Source: a virus. Taken from it: a stretch of 29,184 bases of DNA. Shown here piece after piece: positions 1-8,381 of this stretch. The notes under the pieces are model-generated. The model was not told where the DNA came from. It saw only the letters and a list, made by a program, of their open reading frames with translations, and ran no database searches. Where the stretch lies: the IMG/VR virus record IMGVR_UViG_3300046366_000026, positions 1 through 29,184 of that record; one strand, 5' to 3'. The translations under genes and the position numbers were made by a program. How positions within the stretch are numbered: the first letter of the stretch is position 1; every line of letters starts with the position of its first letter.

Positions 1-344
1 TGATATAACTCCTATGTGATTGAACGAAATTGTTCATATAGTTACGGAGTAACTTGTATGGGGGTCTATTCTCCTTTTATATTAGAGATATGGGGGGGTC
101 ATATTACTAATGCTGCTATAGGTGTAAGCAGGTGTACTACACTTATATATACATGAAATAAAAAGTCTATAAAAATCCGCAAGATATTTCTTGTACTGCC
201 TGTGTATGTACATAAAGGTAAATCCCTACTGTGCACTGGAAAATGATGGGGGGGGTCATATCTAAGTTCCCCTTCATCCCTAAATAATCTATAGATACCC
301 TATATCCTAAGGTACACTGTAATCTTTGTACAGGAGATACGGCG
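1..344. other. Non-coding region upstream of the terminase genes
   Basis: I see no convincing gene here. It holds three similar G-tract motifs (near 58-68, 90-103 and 246-261), each a T or AT followed by 5-8 G and then TC(A/T)TA, plus several small dyads: TGAAC/GTTCA at 21-36, a 3-nt-loop hairpin at 130-144, palindromes TATGTACATA at 205-214 and ATCTATAGAT at 287-296, and CTGTA/TACAG at 317-333. It lies directly before terS, so it could hold late promoters or a packaging-initiation site. I find no convincing sigma70 promoter. Whether the dyads are functional is inference. Confidence 0.6.
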
Positions 345-1019
345 ATGTTTACTTTAGACCAACTAGTGATGGCACTACCTGATAACCTTAAGAACCAAGC
401 ATCAGGGGAGATAGTGTCCTTAATCAATAATGTATCAGGTGATCCTGTAAGAGCCAAGGAAGTCAGGGATAACTTCATTAGTTACAGTAAGGTGTTACTA
501 GATGGGAGGTACAAGGTAAAGGACTACCTGCATGCAGTTACCTTCGTATCACACCTTATAGGGGGATCTACTAACGCCGATGCTTACTTTAGGACATTCC
601 CTGACAGATATCAGAGCATGTTGGATAAGGGGGTGTCAGACAAGGATAAGAGTAGCTATGTAAGCAGCTACCGCAGTAATAAGCTGGTTAATAAGATACT
701 AGAAGAGAGTTATATACCTGCCTACCTCCTTAACAGGGACATCTACCAGCAGGCTATTAACATATCAGCTGAGATCATGACAGATGAGGAGGTCAGTCCT
801 AAGGTAAGGGTGGAGGCTGCTAATAACCTAATGACACATCTCAGTAAACCTAAGGAGGCAGCAGCTCTAATTAACTTAGATATGCGAGATAGCTCAGGTA
901 TGGCAGACCTTAAGAAGCTCTTGGTTCAGATGGCAGAGAAGCAGGTAGATTCATTAAGTAGTGGGTCAATCCGAGATATAACAAGCCAAGTAATAATGAG
1001 CGAGGGTAACCATGATTAA
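345..1019 (+). CDS. terS: Terminase small subunit (probable)
   Basis: A 224-residue, mostly helical protein, read as the DNA-recognition subunit of the packaging motor. Position is the main argument: it is the first gene of the late operon and overlaps terL by 8 nt. The segment around residues 130-180 (YQQAINISAEIMTDEEVSP, then KVRVEAANNLMTHL) resembles phage proteins annotated as small terminase, where a repeated helical unit lies before the oligomerisation region. The start is supported by AGGAG at 332-336, 8 nt before the ATG. The SD partly overlaps a small CTGTA/TACAG hairpin (317-333). No clear helix-turn-helix could be picked out by eye, so the call rests on synteny and family resemblance. 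Confidence 0.72.
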   Translation: MFTLDQLVMALPDNLKNQASGEIVSLINNVSGDPVRAKEVRDNFISYSKVLLDGRYKVKDYLHAVTFVSHLIGGSTNADAYFRTFPDRYQSMLDKGVSDKDKSSYVSSYRSNKLVNKILEESYIPAYLLNRDIYQQAINISAEIMTDEEVSPKVRVEAANNLMTHLSKPKEAAALINLDMRDSSGMADLKKLLVQMAEKQVDSLSSGSIRDITSQVIMSEGNHD

Positions 1020-2595
1020 GCAAGACTTAGATACTTGGCTAGACACAGTGAGTTATGATGACCTAGGTAACTATGTACCTAGCACCTTTGCACTTACCTT
1101 CATGAACTTTATTAAGTTAGTTAATGGTAAGGACGGGGAATCTCATGTAACTCCTGTAGTTCACCTTAAGATGCTAGATAAACTGGTTACTAAGAACCAG
1201 TATGTAGCTAATCTCTGCTTCCGAGGTATGGGTAAGACTGCTTTAATGATGGAGTACTTAACACTGTACTTAGCTGTATTTGGTGAACTCCCTAACTTTG
1301 GTGATGTAACGGGGGTAATCTATGTCAGTGATTCCATGGAGAATGGTGTTAAGGGTGCTAGGAAGTCTATTGAGTTTCGTTATGAGACCAGTGAGTTCTT
1401 GCAGCATTGGATACCTGAAGCCAAGTTCACAGATAACTACCTAGAGTTTAAGAATAGGGATGGTCATAGGTTAGGTGTGAAGATGTTTGGTGCTGCCACT
1501 GGTTTAAAGGGTACTAAGATCTTTGCTAAGAGACCTACCATAGCTTTACTAGATGATCTAGTTAAGGGGGACAGTGAAGCCAGGTCTGCTACCATCATGG
1601 ACAGTATCAAGGACACTGTATATAAGGGTGTTAATCATGCCTTAGATCCTACTAGGAGAAAGGTTATATTTAGTGGTACACCTTACAACTCCAGTGATAT
1701 CCTGATTGAAGCTGTAGAAAGTGGTGCTTGGGACGTTAATGTATATCCAGTATGTGAGAAGTTCCCTTGTAGTGAGGCAGAGTTTAAAGGTGCTTGGATT
1801 GAGAGGTTCTCTTATGAGTTCGTAGCACAGCAATATGACATGGCACTAAAGACAGGTAAGCTTAATGGATTCTATCAAGAGCTAATGCTTAGGATCACCA
1901 GTGATGAGGACAGATTAGTGCAGGACAGTGATATTAGGTGGTATGAACGAGAGAACCTAATGAAGAATAAGGGTAACTTTAACTTCTACATAACCACGGA
2001 CTTTGCTGTAAGTGAGAAGCAGACAGCAGATTACTCTGTGATCAGTGTATGGGCTTACAGTGGTAATGGTGATTGGTTTTGGGTTGATGGAATATGTGTG
2101 AGACAAACCATTGATAAAACTATAGATGATCTCTTTAGATTGGCTCAAAGGTATAAACCACAGCAGGTAGGTATTGAGACCTCAGGTCAACAAGGTGCAT
2201 TCATTAAATGGATACAGAATGAGATGATCTCTAGAAATGTATGGTTTAACTTTGCTTCAGGAGATAAGAGTGGAGTTCCTGGGATAAGACCTACTGCTGA
2301 TAAGTTGGCTCGGTTTAATGTGGTAGTCCCACTGTTTAAGATGGGTAAGATGTATTTCCCACAGGAATTAAAAGAAGAGGGGATAATGCTTAAGTTTATG
2401 GGACAGTTAAGGTTGGCTACCTTCAGTGGGCTTAAAGGTAAGGACGACTGTATTGATACCATTAGTATGTTGGGTTATTTAAACCCATGGAAACCTAGTA
2501 ATGTGGTTGCTCCTATTTACAAGGGTAAGTCTATATGGGACACTAGCCTTAACGATAGTTCTTCAGTGGGTAGAATAAACTCTTACATTGTCTAA
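1012..2595 (+). CDS. terL: Terminase large subunit (packaging ATPase-nuclease)
   Basis: A 527-residue two-domain DNA-packaging motor. The N-terminal ATPase has a Walker A-like RGMGKT at residues 71-76, a Walker B ending in LLDD at 179-182, and a coupling-type motif SGTP near 219-222. The C-terminal half looks like the RNase H-fold nuclease: D330 in TTDFAVSEKQTADYSV, E389 in GIETSG, and the acidic cluster KDDCID at 477-482. The length (about 530 residues) suits terminases of podovirus-like phages. The start overlaps the end of terS by 8 nt, implying translational coupling, and the stop is followed by the AAGGAG that serves the next gene. It would dock on the portal encoded at 4962-7085 and cut and translocate genome concatemers. 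Confidence 0.95.
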   Translation: MIKQDLDTWLDTVSYDDLGNYVPSTFALTFMNFIKLVNGKDGESHVTPVVHLKMLDKLVTKNQYVANLCFRGMGKTALMMEYLTLYLAVFGELPNFGDVTGVIYVSDSMENGVKGARKSIEFRYETSEFLQHWIPEAKFTDNYLEFKNRDGHRLGVKMFGAATGLKGTKIFAKRPTIALLDDLVKGDSEARSATIMDSIKDTVYKGVNHALDPTRRKVIFSGTPYNSSDILIEAVESGAWDVNVYPVCEKFPCSEAEFKGAWIERFSYEFVAQQYDMALKTGKLNGFYQELMLRITSDEDRLVQDSDIRWYERENLMKNKGNFNFYITTDFAVSEKQTADYSVISVWAYSGNGDWFWVDGICVRQTIDKTIDDLFRLAQRYKPQQVGIETSGQQGAFIKWIQNEMISRNVWFNFASGDKSGVPGIRPTADKLARFNVVVPLFKMGKMYFPQELKEEGIMLKFMGQLRLATFSGLKGKDDCIDTISMLGYLNPWKPSNVVAPIYKGKSIWDTSLNDSSSVGRINSYIV

Positions 2596-2606
2596 AGGAG
2601 AATCCA

Positions 2607-3311
2607 ATGAATATTACAGAGTTGTTTACTAGTATTGCCTTAGGGGATATAGGTAACTTATCCTTGGTGGATAAGGTAAATTCCACCATTAAGGTGGTGG
2701 ATAAGCCTAAGGTATTGATGTACATCAATGAAGGGCTAATGAGGTTATACAGCACCTTAAACCTTAAGGAAAAGGACTTTCTTATTGAGATGGTAGAGCA
2801 TATTACCTTCTATCACTTACTGACTAGATTCAGTGAATCAGGTCATATTGATGGCAGTGATGATGTACCTTACATTAAGGACTTAGAGAGAGAGCCATTT
2901 AAGGAAGATATCATTAAGATTCTTAAGGTCTACAGTGAAGGAGGTTATGAGCTTCCCTTCAATAACTTGGATTACTCTGACTCAGTGTTCTCACCTGAGA
3001 AGACCATTCTACAGATACCGAGACCAAGTGCTGGGAAGGTGGTATGTGTAGTGTATCAAGCCTCTCACCCTAAGTTCACCTTAGATAACCTAGAGCTTAA
3101 GTTAGAGTTACCTGAGGTATTACATGAAGCGCTATATAGCTATGTAGCTTTCAAGTGTTTCAGTTACATTGGATCATCTGATAGCCTGTCTAGAAGTGTC
3201 TTGGCATACAACCGATATGAGTACCTAATAAACCAAGTAAAGAGCCTAGGTATTGTTACCTCTAATCTAAGTGCTAGTAAGGTTAAATTTATAACAAGGG
3301 GGTTTGTATGA
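2607..3311 (+). CDS. Head-tail connector/adaptor-like virion protein
   Basis: A 234-residue protein of mixed helix and strand. The segment ELPEVLHEALYSYVAFKCF (about residues 168-186) is of a kind found in podophage proteins encoded next to terminase and portal and usually annotated as adaptor or tail-assembly proteins. A preceding strand-rich part (QIPRPSAGKVVCVVYQASHP, about 136-155) fits the same type. AAAGGAG at 2595-2601 lies just before the ATG, and the end overlaps the next gene by 4 nt. The family resemblance is from memory; the exact role (connector ring or tail protein) is inferred from position. Confidence 0.55.
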   Translation: MNITELFTSIALGDIGNLSLVDKVNSTIKVVDKPKVLMYINEGLMRLYSTLNLKEKDFLIEMVEHITFYHLLTRFSESGHIDGSDDVPYIKDLEREPFKEDIIKILKVYSEGGYELPFNNLDYSDSVFSPEKTILQIPRPSAGKVVCVVYQASHPKFTLDNLELKLELPEVLHEALYSYVAFKCFSYIGSSDSLSRSVLAYNRYEYLINQVKSLGIVTSNLSASKVKFITRGFV

Positions 3312-3730
3312 GAGCTTCAACAGATGGTACAGGTCTATTATTAAGGACTATAGAGAGCCCTATGGTAGATAAGCTGGTAGGTAATGCATATCCAGTGGTG
3401 AAGAGTGTCGCTGATAAGTTAGAGACCATTAAGTATGTAGCAGAGAACATGGAGCTGCTACAGAATGTAGCTAGTAACTTGGTAGGATCTCTAGTGATCA
3501 CTGGTATAGCAGGTTCTCTTGGATCAACTGTGTCAGTTAATATCCCACAAGTGATAGCTCCCTCAGACTTATTGAGTGTATCTACCATATTGAGAGGTGG
3601 GGATAATATCTCACACTGTAATAGGAGCGAGTTCTCTCAGGTGTACATTGAAGGAGATCACCTATTCTTTAAGATATTAGAACCTACCTTAGTGAATGCA
3701 AGCTTCACATGCCTTATAACCTACAGGTGA
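3308..3730 (+). CDS. Short tail-fibre-anchor-like virion protein
   Basis: A 140-residue protein. Residues about 35-60 (KSVADKLETIKYVAENMELL followed by QNVASN) match the repeating V-A-x-N-M-x-x-(V/L)-x-x-V-A linker often seen after the virion-anchoring part of phage tail fibres and spikes. A hydrophobic glycine/serine stretch follows, then a short strand-rich C terminus. It has no long receptor-binding domain, so it may be an anchor onto which another fibre is loaded, or a small structural protein using the same linker. It overlaps the previous gene by 4 nt and lies 4 nt before the next one, inside the virion operon. Confidence 0.42.
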   Translation: MRASTDGTGLLLRTIESPMVDKLVGNAYPVVKSVADKLETIKYVAENMELLQNVASNLVGSLVITGIAGSLGSTVSVNIPQVIAPSDLLSVSTILRGGDNISHCNRSEFSQVYIEGDHLFFKILEPTLVNASFTCLITYR

Positions 3731-3734
3731 TCCA

Positions 3735-4400
3735 ATGAACCCTTTCGTACCCTTAGAGGAGTACCTAGTAACAGATCATGTGAAGCAGTACTCTAGTAGG
3801 CAGCTATATGACCCTATAACAATTATCCCTGATATATTCCAAGCAGGGCACTATGGAGCTTTAGAGGATTTCCCTGTACAGATAGACCCTGCATATGCTG
3901 GAGTAATCCCACCTGATATCATTGGTGGAATAGCTATAGAGGATATGAGTGAGTACAGGAACTACCAACCTTGGTTTGTTAACTACTCGGGAGGTAATAT
4001 AGTGGTTACAGCCACTAATACAGGGAGCACACCTCAATACACCTTACCAGTGGTGGGAGCTACCTATGAAGGGTTAGCCTTTGATACTACTATGAGGGTA
4101 GCACTCTGTTGGGTAGCAGGCGATAATGCTTATGTGTACTACTGGGATATGGTAGAAGGTGAGTACACCACCTTAGAGGTCTTGGGAGCTAATAGCTGTA
4201 AGATAGCTTCAGATACCAGTGCTAGGTATTACGATGATGACACTCCTGACATAGTATTCACCTATACTAGAGCAGGTAATCTATACTTTAGACATCAAGT
4301 CCATGGATACTTGATTGAATACTTGGTAGGAGCTACCATACATAAGTTAGATCGCTTTGGTATGACATTGGGTCAAGACCTTCAATTTGAGTGTAGGTAA
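3735..4400 (+). CDS. Beta-rich virion (tail-associated) protein
   Basis: A 221-residue protein that looks almost wholly beta-structured, with many Y, V, T and G residues and no signal peptide. The C-terminal part (DTPDIVFTYTRAGNLYFRHQ, about residues 169-188, then a run ending in LQFECR) resembles the C-terminal part of phage structural proteins that follow tail-fibre-anchor genes. Residues 68-90 and 96-150 have alternating strand-like segments. It lies between a fibre-anchor-like gene and two small membrane proteins. Role in tail or host contact is inference; no enzymatic motif is visible. Confidence 0.45.
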   Translation: MNPFVPLEEYLVTDHVKQYSSRQLYDPITIIPDIFQAGHYGALEDFPVQIDPAYAGVIPPDIIGGIAIEDMSEYRNYQPWFVNYSGGNIVVTATNTGSTPQYTLPVVGATYEGLAFDTTMRVALCWVAGDNAYVYYWDMVEGEYTTLEVLGANSCKIASDTSARYYDDDTPDIVFTYTRAGNLYFRHQVHGYLIEYLVGATIHKLDRFGMTLGQDLQFECR

Positions 4401-4403
4401 CCT

Positions 4404-4724
4404 ATGAGTGAAAATAACACTATCCTTAATCATGCTGTAAGCATCAGCCCTATAGTAGCAGGAGCTACTATAGCCAGTGTATTACAGGCAAGAGAGCCAT
4501 CTACTAAGACATGGCAGATAAGAACCTTAGACTTTATAGTAGACTCTGTTATAGGTACGTCTACTGCTTACTTCCTAGCAGGGTGGGCTACAGAGTACTT
4601 CCATCAAACTACTCCTAATGCTGTAATGGCTATTGGATTCCTATTTGGTGCTATAGGGGTTCAGTTAATCCGTTGGACTATCAAGGAAGGTTTCCCTTGG
4701 TTAGCTAAGAGATTAGGAGTATAG
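4404..4724 (+). CDS. Small membrane protein, holin candidate
   Basis: A 106-residue protein with hydrophobic segments at about residues 13-27 (ISPIVAGATIASVLQ), 42-63 and 73-90 (AVMAIGFLFGAIGVQLI), and a short C-terminal tail ending in AKRLGV. The size, two or three probable membrane spans and charged C terminus fit phage holins in general, but there is no specific family signature that I recognise. It begins 4 nt after the previous stop and is followed 3 nt later by another small membrane protein, as in holin or holin/antiholin pairs. No separate endolysin gene is adjacent. Confidence 0.42.
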   Translation: MSENNTILNHAVSISPIVAGATIASVLQAREPSTKTWQIRTLDFIVDSVIGTSTAYFLAGWATEYFHQTTPNAVMAIGFLFGAIGVQLIRWTIKEGFPWLAKRLGV

Positions 4725-4726
4725 TC

Positions 4727-4969
4727 ATGACGTACATACTTGCATTTATTTATTGGTATATGGCGGCTATACACCTAGCTGCACTACTTCACCCTAAAGT
4801 ACCCACCCATGGATTCCTTAGAACATTGGCTATTGGCTCTCTTGGTTTTATACATATTATGGTAGCCTCTACTATCCCTGTAAACATGCATGTAAGTGCA
4901 CTCCTTGGTATATTGTTGGCAGCTTTGTACACAGTACACAAAACAACAGGGGAGAACCTAAATGACTAA
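4727..4969 (+). CDS. Small membrane protein next to the holin candidate
   Basis: An 80-residue, very hydrophobic protein with about three membrane segments (roughly residues 2-21, 31-51 and 55-72) and a short polar C terminus (TGENLND). The end overlaps the portal start by 8 nt, so it is translated with the late operon. Pairing with the preceding membrane gene suggests a lysis partner (second holin or antiholin) or a membrane factor used in assembly. I recognise no family; function is open. Confidence 0.4.
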   Translation: MTYILAFIYWYMAAIHLAALLHPKVPTHGFLRTLAIGSLGFIHIMVASTIPVNMHVSALLGILLAALYTVHKTTGENLND

Positions 4970-7085
4970 GAACTTAACAGATTGGAAGGAAGAGCCTACC
5001 TTACCTCAACTTAAGAATGACTTTGAGATGTCTAGACCCAGTCATGACACTCAGATGACTAAGATTAAACGTTGGAACTCTTTAATGACGGGTTGCTTAA
5101 CACCAGTTAAAGCTACTGCTGGTAGGTCAGCTGTACAACCTAAGTTAATTAGGAAGCAAGCAGAGTGGCGATATGCTGCATTAAGTGAACCTTTGTTAGG
5201 CAGTAATAAGCTCTTCAGTATTACACCTGTAACCTTTGAAGATGCTAAGGCAGCGAAGCAGAATGAGCTGGTGATTAACTACCAGATACGAACCAAGCTT
5301 AATAGAGTTAAGTTAATAGATGAGTTAGTACACTCAGTGGTGGACGATGGTACTGCTATTGTTAGGGTAGGTTGGAAGCGTAATGTAACTAAGGTCATGG
5401 AAGAAGTACCTGTGTACTCACATAGCCCTGTAACCAGTGAACAGGAGCTAGAGATATTTAAACAAGCCCTAGAGTTATCAACCAGCAATCCAAGGGAGTT
5501 TGAAGAACATGCAACTCCTGAGCTTAAAGCCTGTGTTGAATACTACCAAGAATCTGGGGAAGCTACTTTAGCTACACAGACCAGTACCTCTAAGGTAGAA
5601 GTAGAGAAGGTACTAGAGAATAGACCTACTATTGAAATACTAAACCCAGCCAATGTATATTTAGATCCTACTTGTAATGGAGACATGGATAAAGCCCTCT
5701 TTGTAATAGTGAGCTTTGAAACTAACAAGGCAGAGTTACTTAAAGAACCTGAGCGGTATAAGAATGTTACAGATATCAACTGGGATTCATTAAGTAGTGG
5801 GTACTCTCCTAACTATGAATCCAGTCATAACTATGATGCACAGTTCAAAGACACTACGAGACGTAAGGCAATAGCCTATGAGTACTGGGGCTTCTATGAC
5901 ATTGATGGTTCAGGTAAGCTAACCCCTATTGTGGCTACTTGGGTAGATTCACACATAATCCGGATGGAACTTAATCCATATCCTGATGGTAAGTTACCTT
6001 TCATTGTTATCCCATATTTACCTGTTAAACGTAGCTTGTATGGAGAACCTGATGCAGAGCTATTAGAGGATCATCAGAAGATATCAGGAGCTATTACTAG
6101 GGGAATGATAGACCTTATGGGGTTATCTGCCAATAGTCAACGAGGTGTAGCCAATGGATTCTTAGATCCAGTGAACCATGGTAAGTTCTTCCGAGGGGAG
6201 GACTATGAATTTAATCCTAATATTCCTTCTAATAGCAGCTATATAGAACATAAGTACCCTGAGATACCTCAGAGTGCTATGTTAATGTTATCACTACAGA
6301 ACCAAGAAGCAGAGTCTTTAACTGGGGTTAAAGCCTTCAGTGGTGGTATCAGTGGTAGTTCCTATGGAGACTTAGCAGCAGGTGTTAGAGGGGCACTAGA
6401 TGCTTCTAGTAAGCGTGAGATGGCAATACTCCGACGGATAGCTCAAGGTATATCTGAGATGGGAAGTAAGATAGTAGCCATGAATAGTATGTTCCTTAGT
6501 GATAAGGAAGTTATCCGAGTAACCAATGAGGAGTTCGTTGATATTAACCGAGAGGAGCTCTATGGTAACTTTGACTTGGACGTAGATATTAGTACTGCTG
6601 AGGTAGATGCAGCTAAGAGCCAAGACTTAGCCTATATGCTACAAACCTTAGGTAATAACATGGACTTTAGTGTTACCAAGATGATTCTTGCTAATATTGC
6701 TAGGTTAAAACGTATGCCTGAGTTAGCAGATAAGTTAGATAAGTTTGAGCCACAGGTAAGTGAAGAACAGCAACAGTTACAGGCATTAGAGTTACAGAAA
6801 GCTCAGTTAGAAGTAACTAAGCTTGAGAGTGAGATTGCTTATAACAATGCACGTGCTGCACATGCTGTAGCTATGCAGGAGCAGCTCCAAGTTAACACAC
6901 AGGAGCAAGTATCAGGTGTATCTCATCAACGCGCTGTAGACACGATTACAGCCCAATCTAGAGGTAATCAGAATGCTTCTATTACTAAGGCATTGACAAC
7001 TCCTACTAAGATAGACGAGAATCAGCCTAATATTGATGCAGCAATAGGGTTTAATAGCTTAATCGCTAATGGGGGAACATTATGA
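4962..7085 (+). CDS. Portal protein (head-to-tail connector)
   Basis: A 707-residue protein that would form the dodecameric ring through which DNA is packaged and ejected. The N-terminal region (RKQAEWRYAALSEPLL, about residues 65-80, then VTFEDAKAAKQNELVINYQI at about 89-108) is typical of a large class of podophage portals, as is the later VHSVVDDGTAIVRVGWKRN. The C-terminal approximately 110 residues are Q/E/A-rich and helical (about 604-660), fitting a barrel or tunnel-facing helix. Length is in the usual range for N4-like portals. The gene overlaps the neighbours on both sides (8 nt and 4 nt). TerL docks on this ring; the scaffold and capsid genes lie just downstream. Confidence 0.88.
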   Translation: MTKNLTDWKEEPTLPQLKNDFEMSRPSHDTQMTKIKRWNSLMTGCLTPVKATAGRSAVQPKLIRKQAEWRYAALSEPLLGSNKLFSITPVTFEDAKAAKQNELVINYQIRTKLNRVKLIDELVHSVVDDGTAIVRVGWKRNVTKVMEEVPVYSHSPVTSEQELEIFKQALELSTSNPREFEEHATPELKACVEYYQESGEATLATQTSTSKVEVEKVLENRPTIEILNPANVYLDPTCNGDMDKALFVIVSFETNKAELLKEPERYKNVTDINWDSLSSGYSPNYESSHNYDAQFKDTTRRKAIAYEYWGFYDIDGSGKLTPIVATWVDSHIIRMELNPYPDGKLPFIVIPYLPVKRSLYGEPDAELLEDHQKISGAITRGMIDLMGLSANSQRGVANGFLDPVNHGKFFRGEDYEFNPNIPSNSSYIEHKYPEIPQSAMLMLSLQNQEAESLTGVKAFSGGISGSSYGDLAAGVRGALDASSKREMAILRRIAQGISEMGSKIVAMNSMFLSDKEVIRVTNEEFVDINREELYGNFDLDVDISTAEVDAAKSQDLAYMLQTLGNNMDFSVTKMILANIARLKRMPELADKLDKFEPQVSEEQQQLQALELQKAQLEVTKLESEIAYNNARAAHAVAMQEQLQVNTQEQVSGVSHQRAVDTITAQSRGNQNASITKALTTPTKIDENQPNIDAAIGFNSLIANGGTL

Positions 7086-7381
7086 AAGAGTTAGAGATTT
7101 ATATAGAACTTTGTTATAAAGCTAAGGATAAGTTAGTTATATTTGACCGACTAATGAATAATGCAGACTTTAAATCATTAGTGCTTACAGACTACTTAAC
7201 CACCTATGCATTGACATGTTTAGAGAGGGCTGTTGTAGATCCAAGGTTCATGGAATCTTGTAAAGCTACAGGGTTCACTAAAGCATGGTTAACTGAGGAA
7301 CGAGCTAAGTTAGTTAATCTAATTAGTGCTATCCCTGCTGCTGAACATGACCTATTAATACTTAACCAATCAAAACTATGA
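7082..7381 (+). CDS. Small conserved-type protein between portal and scaffold
   Basis: A 99-residue helical protein without a known catalytic motif. The start FDRLMNNADFKSLVLTDYLT (about residues 21-40) and a C-terminal helix recall small phage proteins encoded between portal and scaffold genes, in which residues like 'F-x-x-L-x-x-x-x-x-F-x-x-x-V-L' are followed by an alpha-helical hairpin. It overlaps portal by 4 nt and scaffold by 4 nt, so its product is coupled to both. A role in head assembly is inferred only from its position. Confidence 0.5.
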   Translation: MKELEIYIELCYKAKDKLVIFDRLMNNADFKSLVLTDYLTTYALTCLERAVVDPRFMESCKATGFTKAWLTEERAKLVNLISAIPAAEHDLLILNQSKL

Positions 7382-8376
7382 CTGATATCTTTTCACTGAG
7401 CGAAGCTGAGTTTCTAGCACTCACACCACCCACACCCGTTAATTTGAGAGATCTTGAGAACCAAGAGGTACAAGTAGTTTCTCCTGAGCCTACTGAGGTC
7501 ATTGAGCCAGAGGAGTCCATACCTGAGGTGGAAGTGGTAGATGAAGAGCCTAAGGACTATAAAGCTCTCTATGAGGCTGTATCTCAACCCTTCCAAGCTA
7601 ATGGTACTACTATCACCTTAAATAACCCTGAGGACATGGTTAAGTTGATGCAGAAGGGTGCTGGGTACACTAAGACCATGCAGGACTTAGCCCCTAAGCG
7701 CAAGATGTTAATGATGTTGGAAGAAGACAAGATAAGTGAGCAAGACTTAACTTACTTGTTGGATTTGAATAGAAAGAACCCTGAGGCTATTAAGAAGCTC
7801 TTAGTGGATAGTAAGCTAGACATCTATGATATAGATGTAGATACCCCAGCTACTTATGTAGCACCCCCAAGTAAATATACCGACGGGTATGTAACACTAT
7901 CAACTAACCTCACTGAGTTAGGTCAGACAGCAGCAGGTGTTGCTACCTTACAGGCTATTGCCAGTGATTGGGACGATGCTAGCAAAGCACATTTAAGTAC
8001 AGCACCTCATCTAGTACATTTAATCCATGAACATAAACAATCGGGGGTATATGATCAAGTACTGGAACAGATTAATCACCATACAGCTTTAGGTAATATC
8101 CGTGCAGGTATCCCATTCATTAACTCCTATGAATATATTGCAGACTATTTAGCTAAGTCAGGTGAGTTAAAGACTAGTGTCCCTGTAGCACCACCTAAGG
8201 TAGTGCAGCGAGTAGCTGCACCCAAACCAGTTATATCAAACACAGCAGCAGCTAAGGCAGCAATGTCTTCCAAGGCAACTAGCAAAGTAGCTACTGGATA
8301 TACAGACATCATGAAGATGTCTGAAGCAGAGTTTAGAAAACTCACACCACCCAAACCAATGAGCCTAAGAGGATAA
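7378..8376 (+). CDS. Scaffold (capsid assembly) protein with duplicated terminal motif
   Basis: A 332-residue acidic protein directly before the major capsid gene. It has a Glu/Pro/Val-rich segment (residues 25-60), a helical middle, and an Ala/Lys-rich basic stretch near 270-305, as is common in scaffolds that bind coat protein through a basic C terminus. Residues 2-25 and 309-332 are copies of each other: both read TDI..xSEAEFxxLTPPxPxxLR, with 15 of 24 positions identical, at 7381-7452 and 8302-8373. The repeat may be a capsid-binding peptide displayed at both ends. The start overlaps the previous gene by 4 nt; the capsid ATG follows 5 nt after its stop. Role by synteny and composition. 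Confidence 0.7.
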   Translation: MTDIFSLSEAEFLALTPPTPVNLRDLENQEVQVVSPEPTEVIEPEESIPEVEVVDEEPKDYKALYEAVSQPFQANGTTITLNNPEDMVKLMQKGAGYTKTMQDLAPKRKMLMMLEEDKISEQDLTYLLDLNRKNPEAIKKLLVDSKLDIYDIDVDTPATYVAPPSKYTDGYVTLSTNLTELGQTAAGVATLQAIASDWDDASKAHLSTAPHLVHLIHEHKQSGVYDQVLEQINHHTALGNIRAGIPFINSYEYIADYLAKSGELKTSVPVAPPKVVQRVAAPKPVISNTAAAKAAMSSKATSKVATGYTDIMKMSEAEFRKLTPPKPMSLRG

Positions 8377-8381
8377 ACATC

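Noticed and set aside
21-36. TGAAC/GTTCA dyad as an operator
   Set aside because: Only 5 bp, with a 6-nt loop, and no repressor or repeated copies; chance in AT-rich DNA is likely.
167-478. A minus-strand 103-codon frame across the terS start
   Set aside because: It overlaps the terS start and the G-tract motifs, and has no SD or recognisable protein features.
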